Notes: a model not told the origin generated them from the sequence alone. 64,000 nt of DNA from an uncultured Clostridia bacterium (GCA_947584595.1 CANPWP010000006.1:1-64000), one strand, 5' to 3'. Positions 49,837-59,789 are shown, counted from the stretch's first letter. Program-made: numbers and translations.

Positions 49837-50058
49837 TTATTCAACTGCAATCATTTCTGCATCAGCTTTTCTTATGCTGAGTTCGTAGCCTCTTACCGTT
49901 ACTTCAATAGGATCACCCAAAGGTGCAACTTTTCTTACATAAATCTCTGTACCCTTAGTAATACCCATATCCATAATGCGTCTTTTAACGGCGCCTTCAC
50001 CGTTAATTTTTGCAACCTTTACGGTTTCTTTGGTATTTACATCTTTTAAAGTTCTCAT
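49837..50058 (-). CDS. feoA: FeoA-family protein
   Basis: GAVKRRIMDMGITKGTEIYVRKVAPLGDPIEVTVRGYELSIRKADAEMI. Confidence 0.92.
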   Translation of the reverse strand: MRTLKDVNTKETVKVAKINGEGAVKRRIMDMGITKGTEIYVRKVAPLGDPIEVTVRGYELSIRKADAEMIAVE

Positions 50059-50079
50059 ATATACCTCCCTAACAAAAAA

Positions 50080-50289
50080 TTATACCATTATTTTATTTGC
50101 CATTTCACTGCTTATGGCAACTCTGGACTGCTTTACATTAACAATTAAGTTCCCACCATTTTTGCTGATTACAGTAACATTACTGCCGTTTACAAAGCCT
50201 AAATTTTCAAGAAACTGCCTTGTACTTTCGTTACCGCCGACTCTTTTAACGGTCATTTCTTCTCCGCTGTTAGCCATAGATAAAGGCAT
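50080..50289 (-). CDS. feoA: FeoA-family protein (second copy)
   Basis: RQFLENLGFVNGSNVTVISKNGGNLIVNVKQSRVAISSEMANKIMV. Confidence 0.88.
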   Translation of the reverse strand: MPLSMANSGEEMTVKRVGGNESTRQFLENLGFVNGSNVTVISKNGGNLIVNVKQSRVAISSEMANKIMV

Positions 50290-50350
50290 AAACTCACCCC
50301 ATAAAACAAAAATATATAATATTTTTACTAATTTTACAAATCAATCAAAA

Positions 50351-50366
50351 GTTAGTGTTTACTAAC
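50351..50366. promoter_or_regulatory. Palindromic operator-like site 2
   Basis: GTTAGTgtttACTAAC. Confidence 0.55.
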
Positions 50367-50374
50367 CTTATAAT

Positions 50375-50394
50375 AAGTTAGCATATACTAACTT
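50375..50394. promoter_or_regulatory. Palindromic operator-like site 3
   Basis: AAGTTAGcatataCTAACTT-type palindrome. Confidence 0.55.
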
Positions 50395-50574
50395 ATTTGT
50401 CAAGCGTTTTTTATTAATTTTTTTAATTATTTTTATTATATATTATGTTATAAATTAAATTCAGACAGTTTTATTTTTAAAAACCGTCTGATTGAGCGTA
50501 ACGAAAAACCTTTGCCTTGCAGATAAACTTCTTGTCAGGGGGAACTTTTTTCTGCGAAAACGGCGACCTGAACT

Positions 50575-51411
50575 TTACTTAAATAGTTCAGGGTGCATAC
50601 GGCTGTAGTGGAAAATATACTGCTGGGCAATTCCTGCATATTTTCCGAAATCGTTTTCTGTCATATCGGGAAACAGTATTTCCATTGCACGCTTCATCCA
50701 TACATCTATGGGGAATGCTTCTATCCTGTGCATACCAAATAATAGAGTGCAGTCGGCTACCTTTACCCCTACGCCCTTGATTTTCATAAGTTCTGCTCTT
50801 GATTCTTCATAAGGAAGTGTTTTGCATATTTCAAGATTTACTTCTCCCGAGACTACCTTCTTTGCTCCGTCTATAATATATTTGTTTCTAAATCCTGCCC
50901 TTAATGGAGCCAAATCATTTTCAGACAAGGAAGCAATTTTCTCTGCTGTCGGGAATGCAAATTCACCGCCTTCTAATTTTTCTCCAAAGTTTTTACAAAG
51001 GCGTTCTATTATTCCTTTTATTCTTTTTATATTGTTATTTTGTGAAATTATAAATGTACACAACGCTTCATATGGTTCCTGTCGTAAAATTCTTATACCA
51101 GGCGCATACTTTGCGGCTTCCTTTAATACCGGGTGAATTTTGCTTATTTCTTTTCTTATTTTTCCGTAATCCAAATCTAAATCAAGGTACGGTTTCCATA
51201 TCTTTTCAAAATCTTCTTTAGTTGCGTTATTTATGTAAAGGGTTTCTCTCTCTAATTTCATTGTTACCGCTTGATTATAGGCAACGCCTTTAAAGCTGTT
51301 ATCCTCCTGCTTTTTCCAGCGAAAACTTTGACCGCAGTCGAGAGTTTGCTCTAAATCCAAATCTTTTACAGGGTAAACCTTAACCCCTTTTTCTGTTTTT
51401 ATACATTCCAT
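50575..51411 (-). CDS. 8-oxoguanine DNA glycosylase (OGG1-like)
   Basis: LEQTLDCGQSFRWKKQEDNSF; HhH-GPD KIKGVGVKVADCTLLFGMHRIEAFPIDVWMKRAM. Confidence 0.92.
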   Translation of the reverse strand: MECIKTEKGVKVYPVKDLDLEQTLDCGQSFRWKKQEDNSFKGVAYNQAVTMKLERETLYINNATKEDFEKIWKPYLDLDLDYGKIRKEISKIHPVLKEAAKYAPGIRILRQEPYEALCTFIISQNNNIKRIKGIIERLCKNFGEKLEGGEFAFPTAEKIASLSENDLAPLRAGFRNKYIIDGAKKVVSGEVNLEICKTLPYEESRAELMKIKGVGVKVADCTLLFGMHRIEAFPIDVWMKRAMEILFPDMTENDFGKYAGIAQQYIFHYSRMHPELFK

Positions 51412-51501
51412 AATTATAACCCCTTTTTCTCATAAAGAAAGTATATCATATTTTCTTTGGTTGTGGTATAATAATTTTAAAATAAGTATGGGAGGTCAAA
51501 A

Positions 51502-52212
51502 ATGAAAGAAAACATTTGCACCATACCAATTAACGATATATTTAAACCAAAAGACGGCTGTCCTATGTGCAGAATGGAAAAAATGCTTGAAGAGCAATAT
51601 GTGGAATTTATTACAGGGGACGCTATGATGGAACCTAATATCCGAATAGAAACTAACGATAAAGGTTTTTGTAAAGAGCATTTTAATCAGATGATTAGGT
51701 TTGGCAAAAAACTTCCAAACGCTTTAATGCTTGAAACACATTTGCAGGAATATATAGATAAATGCTTTGCAAAGCCGCCAAAGGGCAAGCCTGATAAAAA
51801 ACAGCTTGAAACTCTTGAAAAACTGCAAAGCACCTGTTATGTCTGTGACAGAATCGAACACGATATGTATCATCTTATGTCAACGGTTTTTGTAGAGTGG
51901 CAAAAAGGCGAAGAATTTCGCAGATTATACAAGGAACAGCCGTATATCTGCTTAAAGCATTACATTTTTATTTTAAAGGCGGCTCAGGAAAAGAACGGAA
52001 TTCCTACAAAAATGATGCCTGATTTTTATTCAGACACCTATAATTTAACACAAAGCTATATGAAAGAGCTTAAAAACGATATAACACATTTTTGCAGTAT
52101 GTACGATTACCGCAACAGAGGGGGAGACTGGGGAAACAGCAAAGACTCAATAGAACGCTCTGTGTCATTTTTAACAGGCGGTAATGTTACGGAGGGTAAA
52201 AATGGTAATTAA
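51502..52212 (+). CDS. DUF6062-like Cys/His-motif protein
   Basis: CPMCRMEKMLEEQYVEF, GFCKEHFNQM, CYVCDRIEHDMYHL, ICLKHYIFIL. Confidence 0.75.
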   Translation: MKENICTIPINDIFKPKDGCPMCRMEKMLEEQYVEFITGDAMMEPNIRIETNDKGFCKEHFNQMIRFGKKLPNALMLETHLQEYIDKCFAKPPKGKPDKKQLETLEKLQSTCYVCDRIEHDMYHLMSTVFVEWQKGEEFRRLYKEQPYICLKHYIFILKAAQEKNGIPTKMMPDFYSDTYNLTQSYMKELKNDITHFCSMYDYRNRGGDWGNSKDSIERSVSFLTGGNVTEGKNGN

Positions 52213-52326
52213 ATAATTTAAAGTTTTAATCATGAAAAGCAACAATTCTGGTCGAGCTTTTTCAATAAAAAGCATTATATTGATATAAAACTGAAAATTA
52301 TCAATAAAAATTATATTAAAATAATA

Positions 52327-52388
52327 AAACTTTCAGCTGTGAAAAGCAAAAGTTTTTGCGTTTCTTTTTTAAAAAGCGACAGAGGGCA
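52327..52388 (+). repeat. Repeat family with GTCGCTTTTTTCAAAAAGCGAC-type hairpin, copy 1
   Basis: AAACTTTCAGCTGTGAAAAGCAAAAGTTTTTGCGTTTCTTTTTTAAAAAGCGACAGAGGG; similar to reverse complement of 59727..59789. Confidence 0.6.
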
Positions 52389-52443
52389 AGGGGCAAAGAC
52401 CCTTGTCGCCGTCGGTGACGGCGAAATCCGCCTATACAATTAT

Positions 52444-52479
52444 AAAATCCTGTGAGAAAATGCCCTCACAGGATTTTTT
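52444..52479. terminator. Bidirectional-looking terminator between DUF6062 gene and argF
   Basis: AAAATCCTGTGAGaaaatgcCCTCACAGGATTTTTT. Confidence 0.75.
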
Positions 52480-52492
52480 GCGTTATTTTTTC

Positions 52493-53398
52493 TTATCCCA
52501 TACATTTAACCATAACGGCTTTTTGTGCGTGGAGTCTGTTTTCTGCCTCTTCAAAAATTTCATTTGCGTGTGCTTCAAATACATCGGCAGTAATTTCTTC
52601 TCCCCTATGTGCAGGCAAACAATGAAGTACCATACATTCGGGATTTGTTACATTCATAAGTTCCTGATTTACCTGATAGCCTGCAAATGCCTTTTCACGA
52701 AGTTTCTTCTCTTCTTCCTGTCCCATCGACGCCCAGACATCTGTATAAACAACATCTGCTCCCTTTGCGGCTTCAAGAGGTTCTCTTACCATTTCAAACT
52801 TACCCTCAAATTCAGCGGCAAAATTTAAAATATTCTGAGGTGGTTCATAACCCTCAGGACAAGCAACGGAAATGCTCATACCTGTACGCAAAGCACCTAC
52901 AATCAGAGAATTCATCATATTGTTGCCGTCGCCGATAAAGCACATTTTAAGACCGTTCAATTTTCCTTTAAATTCTCTGATCGTCATTAAATCCGCAAGT
53001 ACCTGACATGGGTGGCAATAGTCTGTTAAGCCGTTTATAATGGGAATACTGCCGTATTCAGCAAGGGCCTCGACCTCTTCCTGTTTAAATGTACGAATCA
53101 TAATACCGTCGAGAAAACGTGAAAGAACCCTTGCGGTATCTTCAACAGGTTCACCTCTGCCTATTTGCAAATCGTTAGATGACAGAAACAGCGGATAACC
53201 GCCAAGCTGTGTCATACCTACTTCAAAGGATACACGTGTACGGGTACTTGCCTTTTCAAAAATCATACCTAAGGTTTTACCTTTAAGAACTTTATGCTCA
53301 ATGCCGTGCTTCTGCTCATATTTTAACTGGTCTGCAAGGTTTAAACATTCTGTAATTTCCTGTGTTGACCAATCTTCAAGCTTTAATAAATGTTTCAT
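52493..53398 (-). CDS. argF: Ornithine carbamoyltransferase
   Basis: FEKASTRTRVSFEVGMTQLGG; HCLPAHRGEEI. Confidence 0.95.
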   Translation of the reverse strand: MKHLLKLEDWSTQEITECLNLADQLKYEQKHGIEHKVLKGKTLGMIFEKASTRTRVSFEVGMTQLGGYPLFLSSNDLQIGRGEPVEDTARVLSRFLDGIMIRTFKQEEVEALAEYGSIPIINGLTDYCHPCQVLADLMTIREFKGKLNGLKMCFIGDGNNMMNSLIVGALRTGMSISVACPEGYEPPQNILNFAAEFEGKFEMVREPLEAAKGADVVYTDVWASMGQEEEKKLREKAFAGYQVNQELMNVTNPECMVLHCLPAHRGEEITADVFEAHANEIFEEAENRLHAQKAVMVKCMG

Positions 53399-53399
53399 T

Positions 53400-54572
53400 T
53401 TAATTTATCTCCTTTAATGTTTTTTCAAGAATATTTACTGCTTCGTCAAGTTCATTATAACTTATATTTAGGGGCGGCAACATTCTTAACAATGTTTTTG
53501 CCGTAATGATTAAAAGTCCGTTTTCTACACATTTAACGGCGATATCGTGAGCGTCTTTATCTTCAAGCTCAATACCTACCATAAGTCCTAAATTTCTTAC
53601 TGACTTAACGCCCTCTATTTTTAAAAGCTTTTCTTTAAGATATTCGCCTTTTTTAGTTACCTCATCAAGAAATTTTTTATTTGCAATCTTATCAAGAACA
53701 TAGTTTGCCCCTGCACATACAACAGGATTTCCTCCAAATGTTGTACCGTGAGTTGACGGGCTCATTACATCTCCTAACTTATCTGTGCAAAGACAGGCTC
53801 CTATGGGAAGTCCGCCGCCCAAACCTTTTGCTGATGTTATAATGTCAGGCACAATGCCATAATGCTCAAAGGCATAAAGTTTACCTGTTCTCCCTATTCC
53901 GGTCTGAACTTCGTCAACAATTAAGAGAATATCTTTTTCATCACAAAAAGCTCTTACAGCCTTAACATATTCTTTATCAAGAATATTTACTCCGCCTTCA
54001 CCCTGAATACACTCCATAAGCACTGCGCAGGTTTTTTCATCAGCAAGGCTTTTTAATGTTTCAATATCATTTGCAGGGGCAATTTTAAAGCCCTCTGTAA
54101 AGGGAAAGAAGTAGTTATGAAAAACCTCCTGACCTGTTGCGGAAAGAGTTGTTATTGTTCTTCCGTGAAATGAATTATTTAAAGAAATAATTTCATTTCT
54201 GCCGTTGCCGTATTTATCAAAACTGTATTTTCTTGCAAGCTTAATTGCACATTCGTTTGCTTCTGCGCCGCTGTTGCTAAAGCACACTTTTGAAAAGGGA
54301 GTAAGATTACATAGCTTTTCTGCTAAATCAGAAGTAGGCTTGCTGTAAAAATAGTTTGACATATGCTGAATTTTAGAAGCCTGCTCAGTTATAGCTTTTA
54401 CAAAACCCTCGTCGCTGTAGCCGAGAGAATTTACACCTATACCTGAGCTTACATCAAGATATTTTTTACCGTCTTCGTCGTAAGCATATGAGCCATTGCC
54501 CTCTTTTAATGCAACATTATACCTTCCGTATGTATGCATTATATATTTGCTGTCTTTTTCTTTTGTATTCAT
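53400..54572 (-). CDS. argD: Acetylornithine aminotransferase
   Basis: Class III aminotransferase: LIVDEVQTGIGRTGKLYAFEHYGIVPDIITSAKGLGGGLPIGA. Confidence 0.95.
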   Translation of the reverse strand: MNTKEKDSKYIMHTYGRYNVALKEGNGSYAYDEDGKKYLDVSSGIGVNSLGYSDEGFVKAITEQASKIQHMSNYFYSKPTSDLAEKLCNLTPFSKVCFSNSGAEANECAIKLARKYSFDKYGNGRNEIISLNNSFHGRTITTLSATGQEVFHNYFFPFTEGFKIAPANDIETLKSLADEKTCAVLMECIQGEGGVNILDKEYVKAVRAFCDEKDILLIVDEVQTGIGRTGKLYAFEHYGIVPDIITSAKGLGGGLPIGACLCTDKLGDVMSPSTHGTTFGGNPVVCAGANYVLDKIANKKFLDEVTKKGEYLKEKLLKIEGVKSVRNLGLMVGIELEDKDAHDIAVKCVENGLLIITAKTLLRMLPPLNISYNELDEAVNILEKTLKEIN

Positions 54573-54577
54573 TTATA

Positions 54578-55003
54578 TCATTCCTTAGACTTGTTTTCAT
54601 AAGAATAAACAAAAACATCATCTCTTTTTGTAAAACCGAAGTCTTTCCAGAAACTCTGTCCCGTTTTGTTATTTTGGTAGCAAAAAATATGTGTTTTGTC
54701 TATTCCGTCTGCCTCAATTTTTGAAATTGCAACCTGTGCAAGCTTATGACCTATTCCGTGTCTGCGGTATTGAGGCATAACCGCCATATGATGAATAAAA
54801 CCACGTCTGCCGTCGTGACCTGCCAAAACTGTTCCGATAATTTTGCCGTCTGATACTGCAACCTGACTCATTCCGGGGTTGCGGTCTATATATTTTTCTA
54901 TACCGTTTCTGCTGTCTGCCTTTGACAAAGCTCTTTTGGTTGTAATCTGCCACATTGCAAAAACTTCATCATAATCAGATTTTTTCATTTCTCTTATTAT
55001 CAT
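54578..55003 (-). CDS. GNAT-family N-acetyltransferase
   Basis: MAVMPQYRRHGIGHKLAQVAISKIEADG; embedded in arg operon. Confidence 0.88.
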   Translation of the reverse strand: MIIREMKKSDYDEVFAMWQITTKRALSKADSRNGIEKYIDRNPGMSQVAVSDGKIIGTVLAGHDGRRGFIHHMAVMPQYRRHGIGHKLAQVAISKIEADGIDKTHIFCYQNNKTGQSFWKDFGFTKRDDVFVYSYENKSKE

Positions 55004-55012
55004 CTTTACCTC

Positions 55013-55864
55013 TTAATAAAACATTGTGCCTATACCTTCGTCGCTGAAAAGTTCAAGCAAAATGGAATGTTCTATTCTTCCGTCTATAATATGAGCTCTG
55101 TTTACGCCGCTTCTTACTGCTTCAACACAGCAGTCGATTTTTGGTATCATACCGCCTGTAATGATTCCTTCTCTTTTAAGACTGGGCACTTCGCTTACAT
55201 TTACAACCGAAATTAATGAGCTTTCATCGTTTACATCTCTTAAAAGACCTCTGATATCTGTCATTAAAATAAGCTTTTTAGCTCCTATTTTCGCCGCAAT
55301 CTGAGATGCCGCCAAATCTGCGTTAATATTAAATACCTCGCCTTTATAACCGCCTGCAACAGTCGCTATAATTGGCACATAGCTGTTATTAACACAGTCC
55401 ATTATTATCTTTGGATTTACTTCTTTTATTTCTCCGACAAAGCCTAAGTCATCACCTGTAATCAGCTTTTCCGCCATAAGCATTTTTCCGTCAAGCCCGC
55501 AAAGACCGATAGCTCTGCCGCCGTGTTCGGATAAAAGCTGAACAAGACTTTTATTAACTTTACCTGCAAGTACCATTTGAACAATATCTATTGTTTCTTC
55601 GTCCGTAACTCTCATGCCGTTTACGAACCTGCTTTCTTTCCCAGTCTTTTTAAGCATTGCGCTTATCTCGGGACCGCCGCCGTGAACAAGAACAACATTA
55701 ATACCAACAAGCTGCATTAAAACAATATCGCTCATTACGGCGCTTTTAAGATTATCGTTAATCATTGCGTTTCCGCCGTATTTTACAACGATAGTTTCTC
55801 CCGAATATTTTTTTATATATGGCATTGCCTGTATAAGGACTTTAGCCCTGTTTGATAAATCCAT
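55013..55864 (-). CDS. argB: Acetylglutamate kinase
   Basis: VVKYGGNAM, LVHGGGPEISAMLKKTG. Confidence 0.95.
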   Translation of the reverse strand: MDLSNRAKVLIQAMPYIKKYSGETIVVKYGGNAMINDNLKSAVMSDIVLMQLVGINVVLVHGGGPEISAMLKKTGKESRFVNGMRVTDEETIDIVQMVLAGKVNKSLVQLLSEHGGRAIGLCGLDGKMLMAEKLITGDDLGFVGEIKEVNPKIIMDCVNNSYVPIIATVAGGYKGEVFNINADLAASQIAAKIGAKKLILMTDIRGLLRDVNDESSLISVVNVSEVPSLKREGIITGGMIPKIDCCVEAVRSGVNRAHIIDGRIEHSILLELFSDEGIGTMFY

Positions 55865-55903
55865 TTTTAACTTTCCTCTCAGAATAGTTTTATACTTTGT
55901 AAA

Positions 55904-57127
55904 TCAAGTACGGTAATCACCATTGATTTTTACATAATCGTATGTCAGGTCACAGCCGTATGCTTCTGCCTGACCGTTTCCGTCGTTTAAATTTACTAAA
56001 ATTTCAATTTCCTTTTCAAGAAGTATTTCTTTTGCAAATTCTTCTGAAAACTGAATACCTAAGCCGTTTTTGCAGACTTCAATAACGCCTTTTGCAGATT
56101 TATAGGAAACATCCGCCTTTTTAACATCCACATTCATACCGCTGTAACCTATTGCGCAAAGTATTCTGCCGCAGTTTGCGTCTGCACCAAACATTGCCGC
56201 CTTTACTAAACTTGAGCCGATAATACTTTTTGCAACGCCCTTAGCGTCTTTCTTAGTTTTTGCTCCGCTTACATTACAAATCAAAAGCTTTGTTGCTCCC
56301 TCTCCGTCTGCCGCAAGCTTTTTTGCTATTGCCTTAAAGAGCTCTGACAAAGCAGAAACAAAGATTTTATAATCTTCGTTTTTTTCTGTAATTTCTTTAT
56401 TGCCTGCCTTGCCTGATGCGAGGATTGCCAAAGTATCATTTGTTGAGGTATCGCCGTCAACAGATACCATATTATAGCTGTCCTCAACTGCTTCAAGCAA
56501 TGCTTCTTTAAGTATTTGCGGAGAAACTGCCGCATCTGTTGTTACAAAAGAAAGCATAGTCCCCATATTTATATGTATCATACCACTGCCCTTTGCAATA
56601 ACACCTATTGTTACCTTTTTACCATCAAGAATCAGTTCCATCGCCATTTCTTTTTTAACGGTATCGGTAGTCATAATAGCTTCTGCGGCATTTGTACCGC
56701 CTTCTTTTGTAAGGCTGCCCTGCATCATTTCTACGCCTTTTTTTATAGGCTCAATGGGGAGTACCTGACCTATTACACCTGTTGAAGCGACTATTACATC
56801 ATCTTTTTTTACGGAAAGCGCCTTTGCCGCAATTTCACACATTTGTTCTGCTTTTTCATATCCGTCTGCGTTACAGGTGTTTGCATTTCCTGAATTTACA
56901 ATAACAGCCTGTGCTTTTCCGTTTTCAAGATGTTTTTGTGTAACCGTAATAGCATCTGATTTTACAAGATTTTTTGTAAAAACAGCGACACTGTTGCACA
57001 GTGTATCGCAATAAATTAAAGCTAAATCACGTTTTGTCGTATTGGACGGTTTTATTGAAGCACAGACGCCCTGTGCAGTAAATCCCTGAGGAGCTGTAAC
57101 TCCGCCGTCAATAAATTTATAAGCCAT
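55904..57127 (-). CDS. argJ: Bifunctional ornithine acetyltransferase/N-acetylglutamate synthase
   Basis: GGVTAPQGFTAQGV, MTTDTVKKE (autoprocessing Thr), SVDGDTSTNDTL. Confidence 0.95.
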   Translation of the reverse strand: MAYKFIDGGVTAPQGFTAQGVCASIKPSNTTKRDLALIYCDTLCNSVAVFTKNLVKSDAITVTQKHLENGKAQAVIVNSGNANTCNADGYEKAEQMCEIAAKALSVKKDDVIVASTGVIGQVLPIEPIKKGVEMMQGSLTKEGGTNAAEAIMTTDTVKKEMAMELILDGKKVTIGVIAKGSGMIHINMGTMLSFVTTDAAVSPQILKEALLEAVEDSYNMVSVDGDTSTNDTLAILASGKAGNKEITEKNEDYKIFVSALSELFKAIAKKLAADGEGATKLLICNVSGAKTKKDAKGVAKSIIGSSLVKAAMFGADANCGRILCAIGYSGMNVDVKKADVSYKSAKGVIEVCKNGLGIQFSEEFAKEILLEKEIEILVNLNDGNGQAEAYGCDLTYDYVKINGDYRT

Positions 57128-57148
57128 ATAATCGATCCTTAATGTCTA

Positions 57149-58186
57149 TTAAAATGCAGGAGGCATAATTTCAAGACCTGTTTTTTCATCAAGTCCAAAA
57201 ATTATATTCATATTTTGAATTGCCTGACCGGCAGCTCCTTTTACCATATTGTCAATAGCCGCACAGGCTATAAGCTTATTTGCACGCTTATCATGGTGAA
57301 GTGAAATATCACAGAAATTTGAATATTTGATATTATGAATATCTGCGTTCATACCACTTGGAAGAAGTCTTACAAAATATTCATTTTTATAAAAAATTTC
57401 ATATGCCTTTTTTATTTTTTCAAAGGTTACTCCCGGTTTTATATCAGCATAAACAGTTGCAAGAATACCTCTGTTTACGGGGAGTAAATGGGGAACAAAA
57501 GTAACTGTGACCTTTTCGCCCGCTAATTTTGACAGCGTCTGCTCAATTTCAGGAGTATGCCTATGAGAAGCCACCTTATAAGCGTGAAAACCCTCGTTAA
57601 GTTCAGGATAATGGTTTCCCTGAACAGGTTTTCTGCCTGCACCCGTTACCCCGCTTTTACAGTCACATATTATGCCTTTTGTTTCAACTAATTCAAACTT
57701 AACGGCCGGAGCAATTGCAAGGGGAGAACAGGTCGTATAACAGCCGGGGTTTGCAACTATCTTTTGTCCCTTTTTTATATTTTCTCTGAAAAGCTCGGGT
57801 AAACCGTAAACCGCCTGTTTATGTAATTCTTTATCAAGGAATTCACCGTTATACCATTCTTTGTAATCATCTTCATTTTCAAGGCGGAAATCTGCACCTA
57901 AATCAATAAACGCTTTTCCCTTGCTTACACAATCTGATGCAAGCTCCTGTGAAAGTCCGTGGGGAAGAGCCGCAAAGATAACATCGCTTTTCTCTACAAC
58001 ATCCTCCTGAGTTTCACATTCCATATCGTTTATACTTAAATATGCAGGATAAACATCTGAAAGCCTTTGTCCCTGAAAGGAAACAGAGCTTATTGCACTG
58101 ATTTCTGCCTGGGGATGTGAGGCAATGAGCCTTACAAGTTCTGCACCTGCATAACCTGTTGCGCCCACAATACCGACCTTAATCAT
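57149..58186 (-). CDS. argC: N-acetyl-gamma-glutamyl-phosphate reductase
   Basis: GATGYAGAELVRLIASHP; VANPGCYTTCSPLAIAP. Confidence 0.95.
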   Translation of the reverse strand: MIKVGIVGATGYAGAELVRLIASHPQAEISAISSVSFQGQRLSDVYPAYLSINDMECETQEDVVEKSDVIFAALPHGLSQELASDCVSKGKAFIDLGADFRLENEDDYKEWYNGEFLDKELHKQAVYGLPELFRENIKKGQKIVANPGCYTTCSPLAIAPAVKFELVETKGIICDCKSGVTGAGRKPVQGNHYPELNEGFHAYKVASHRHTPEIEQTLSKLAGEKVTVTFVPHLLPVNRGILATVYADIKPGVTFEKIKKAYEIFYKNEYFVRLLPSGMNADIHNIKYSNFCDISLHHDKRANKLIACAAIDNMVKGAAGQAIQNMNIIFGLDEKTGLEIMPPAF

Positions 58187-58224
58187 TTATATCAATCCTT
58201 TAATATTTTTGTAAAGCATTTTTC

Positions 58225-59598
58225 TTATTTGCATAAGTAATCTCTTACTCTTTTTGCCTGAGCCTTTACATTATCGCTGTTTGGTCCGCCCAAAACTTTT
58301 CTTTCATTTGCACATTTTTCAAGAGAAATTTCCGCATACAGTCCTTCGTCGAATACATCACAAATTTTTTTGTATTCTTCCAAAGGAAGCTCCTCTAAGG
58401 TTGTTCCTTTTTCTATGCAGAGGGCAACAAGCTCACCTGTCGCTTTGTAGGCATCTCTGAAAGGCACGCCTTTTTTTGTTAAATAATCTGCACAGTCTGT
58501 TGCGTTTATAAATCCGCTTGCGGCAGCCTTTCTCATATTATGAGGCAAGACTTTCATTGTATCTATCATAGGTGTAAATGCAGTAAGACACATTTTTACT
58601 GTATCAACCGCATCAAAAATTGCCTCTTTATCCTCCTGCATATCTTTGTTGTATGCAAGAGCTATTCCCTTCATAACCGTTAAAAGAGCCATAGTATCGC
58701 CGAAAACTCTGCCGCTTTTTCCTCTTACAAGCTCCGCAATATCAGGGTTCTTTTTCTGGGGCATTATTGATGAGCCTGTTGAGAATGCATCGTCAAGTTC
58801 AACAAACTTAAACTCCCATGAACACCACATAATGATTTCTTCGGAAAATCTTGAAAGGTGTACCATAATAATTGATAAAACCGAAGCAAACTCAATGCAG
58901 TAATCTCTGTCTGATACTCCGTCAAGGGAATTGTTTGTAATTCTTTCAAAAACTAAAAGCGAAGCCGTTATACTTCTGTCAATAGGGTAGGTAGTTCCTG
59001 CCAAAGCACAACTTCCCAAAGGCATTTCGTCCATTCTTTTATAGCAGTCTTCAAGGCGTGAAATATCTCTTAAAAACATTTCTGCATACGCTAAAATATG
59101 ATGACCGAATGTAATAGGCTGAGCACGCTGTAAATGAGTATAGCCGGGCATTACGGTATCGCTGTATTTTTCTGCTTTATCACAGAGAACACTAACAAGC
59201 TCCCGAAGCTTCTCCTTAACATTTTTAACCTCTTTTTTAAGATAAAGCTTGATATCAAGGGCAACCTGGTCATTTCTGCTTCTTGATGTATGAAGTCTTT
59301 TGCCGTTATCGCCCAGTCTTTTTGTAAGTTCGCCCTCAATAAATGTATGAATATCTTCGGCTTCCATATCAATTTTGAGTGTGCCGTTTTCAATATCACT
59401 GAGAATTTGTTTTAACCCCGAAACTATTTCCTGAGAATCTTCTTCTTTTATAATTCCGCATTTTCCGAGCATAGTTGCGTGGGCAATGCTTCCCTCAATA
59501 TCTTCTTTATACATTCTGCTGTCAAAGCTGATAGAACTGTTAAAATCGTTAGTTGTTTTAGAAAGCTCTTTCTGAAAACGACCTTTCCAAAGCTGCAT
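58225..59598 (-). CDS. argH: Argininosuccinate lyase
   Basis: GSSIMPQKKNPDIAELVRGKSGRVFG. Confidence 0.96.
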   Translation of the reverse strand: MQLWKGRFQKELSKTTNDFNSSISFDSRMYKEDIEGSIAHATMLGKCGIIKEEDSQEIVSGLKQILSDIENGTLKIDMEAEDIHTFIEGELTKRLGDNGKRLHTSRSRNDQVALDIKLYLKKEVKNVKEKLRELVSVLCDKAEKYSDTVMPGYTHLQRAQPITFGHHILAYAEMFLRDISRLEDCYKRMDEMPLGSCALAGTTYPIDRSITASLLVFERITNNSLDGVSDRDYCIEFASVLSIIMVHLSRFSEEIIMWCSWEFKFVELDDAFSTGSSIMPQKKNPDIAELVRGKSGRVFGDTMALLTVMKGIALAYNKDMQEDKEAIFDAVDTVKMCLTAFTPMIDTMKVLPHNMRKAAASGFINATDCADYLTKKGVPFRDAYKATGELVALCIEKGTTLEELPLEEYKKICDVFDEGLYAEISLEKCANERKVLGGPNSDNVKAQAKRVRDYLCK

Positions 59599-59726
59599 AT
59601 AAACACCTCATAACATAAAAATAAGTTGTCTGAAAAACGGTTTGAGGGCAGAGTTGCCTCTGCCCTGATTGTCGAGAAGATAGGTTTCGCCGAGAGCGTC
59701 GGCAGTAAATGATTTTTCACCTTTTA

Positions 59727-59789
59727 ACCCTCGGTCGCTTTTTGAAAAAAGCGACGCAAAAACTTTTTATTTTCACAACTAAAACTTTA
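59727..59789 (-). repeat. Repeat family copy 2 (see 52327..52388)
   Basis: Minus strand AGTTTTAGTTGTGAAAATAAAAAGTTTTTGCGTCGCTTTTTTCAAAAAGCGACCGAGGG. Confidence 0.6.
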
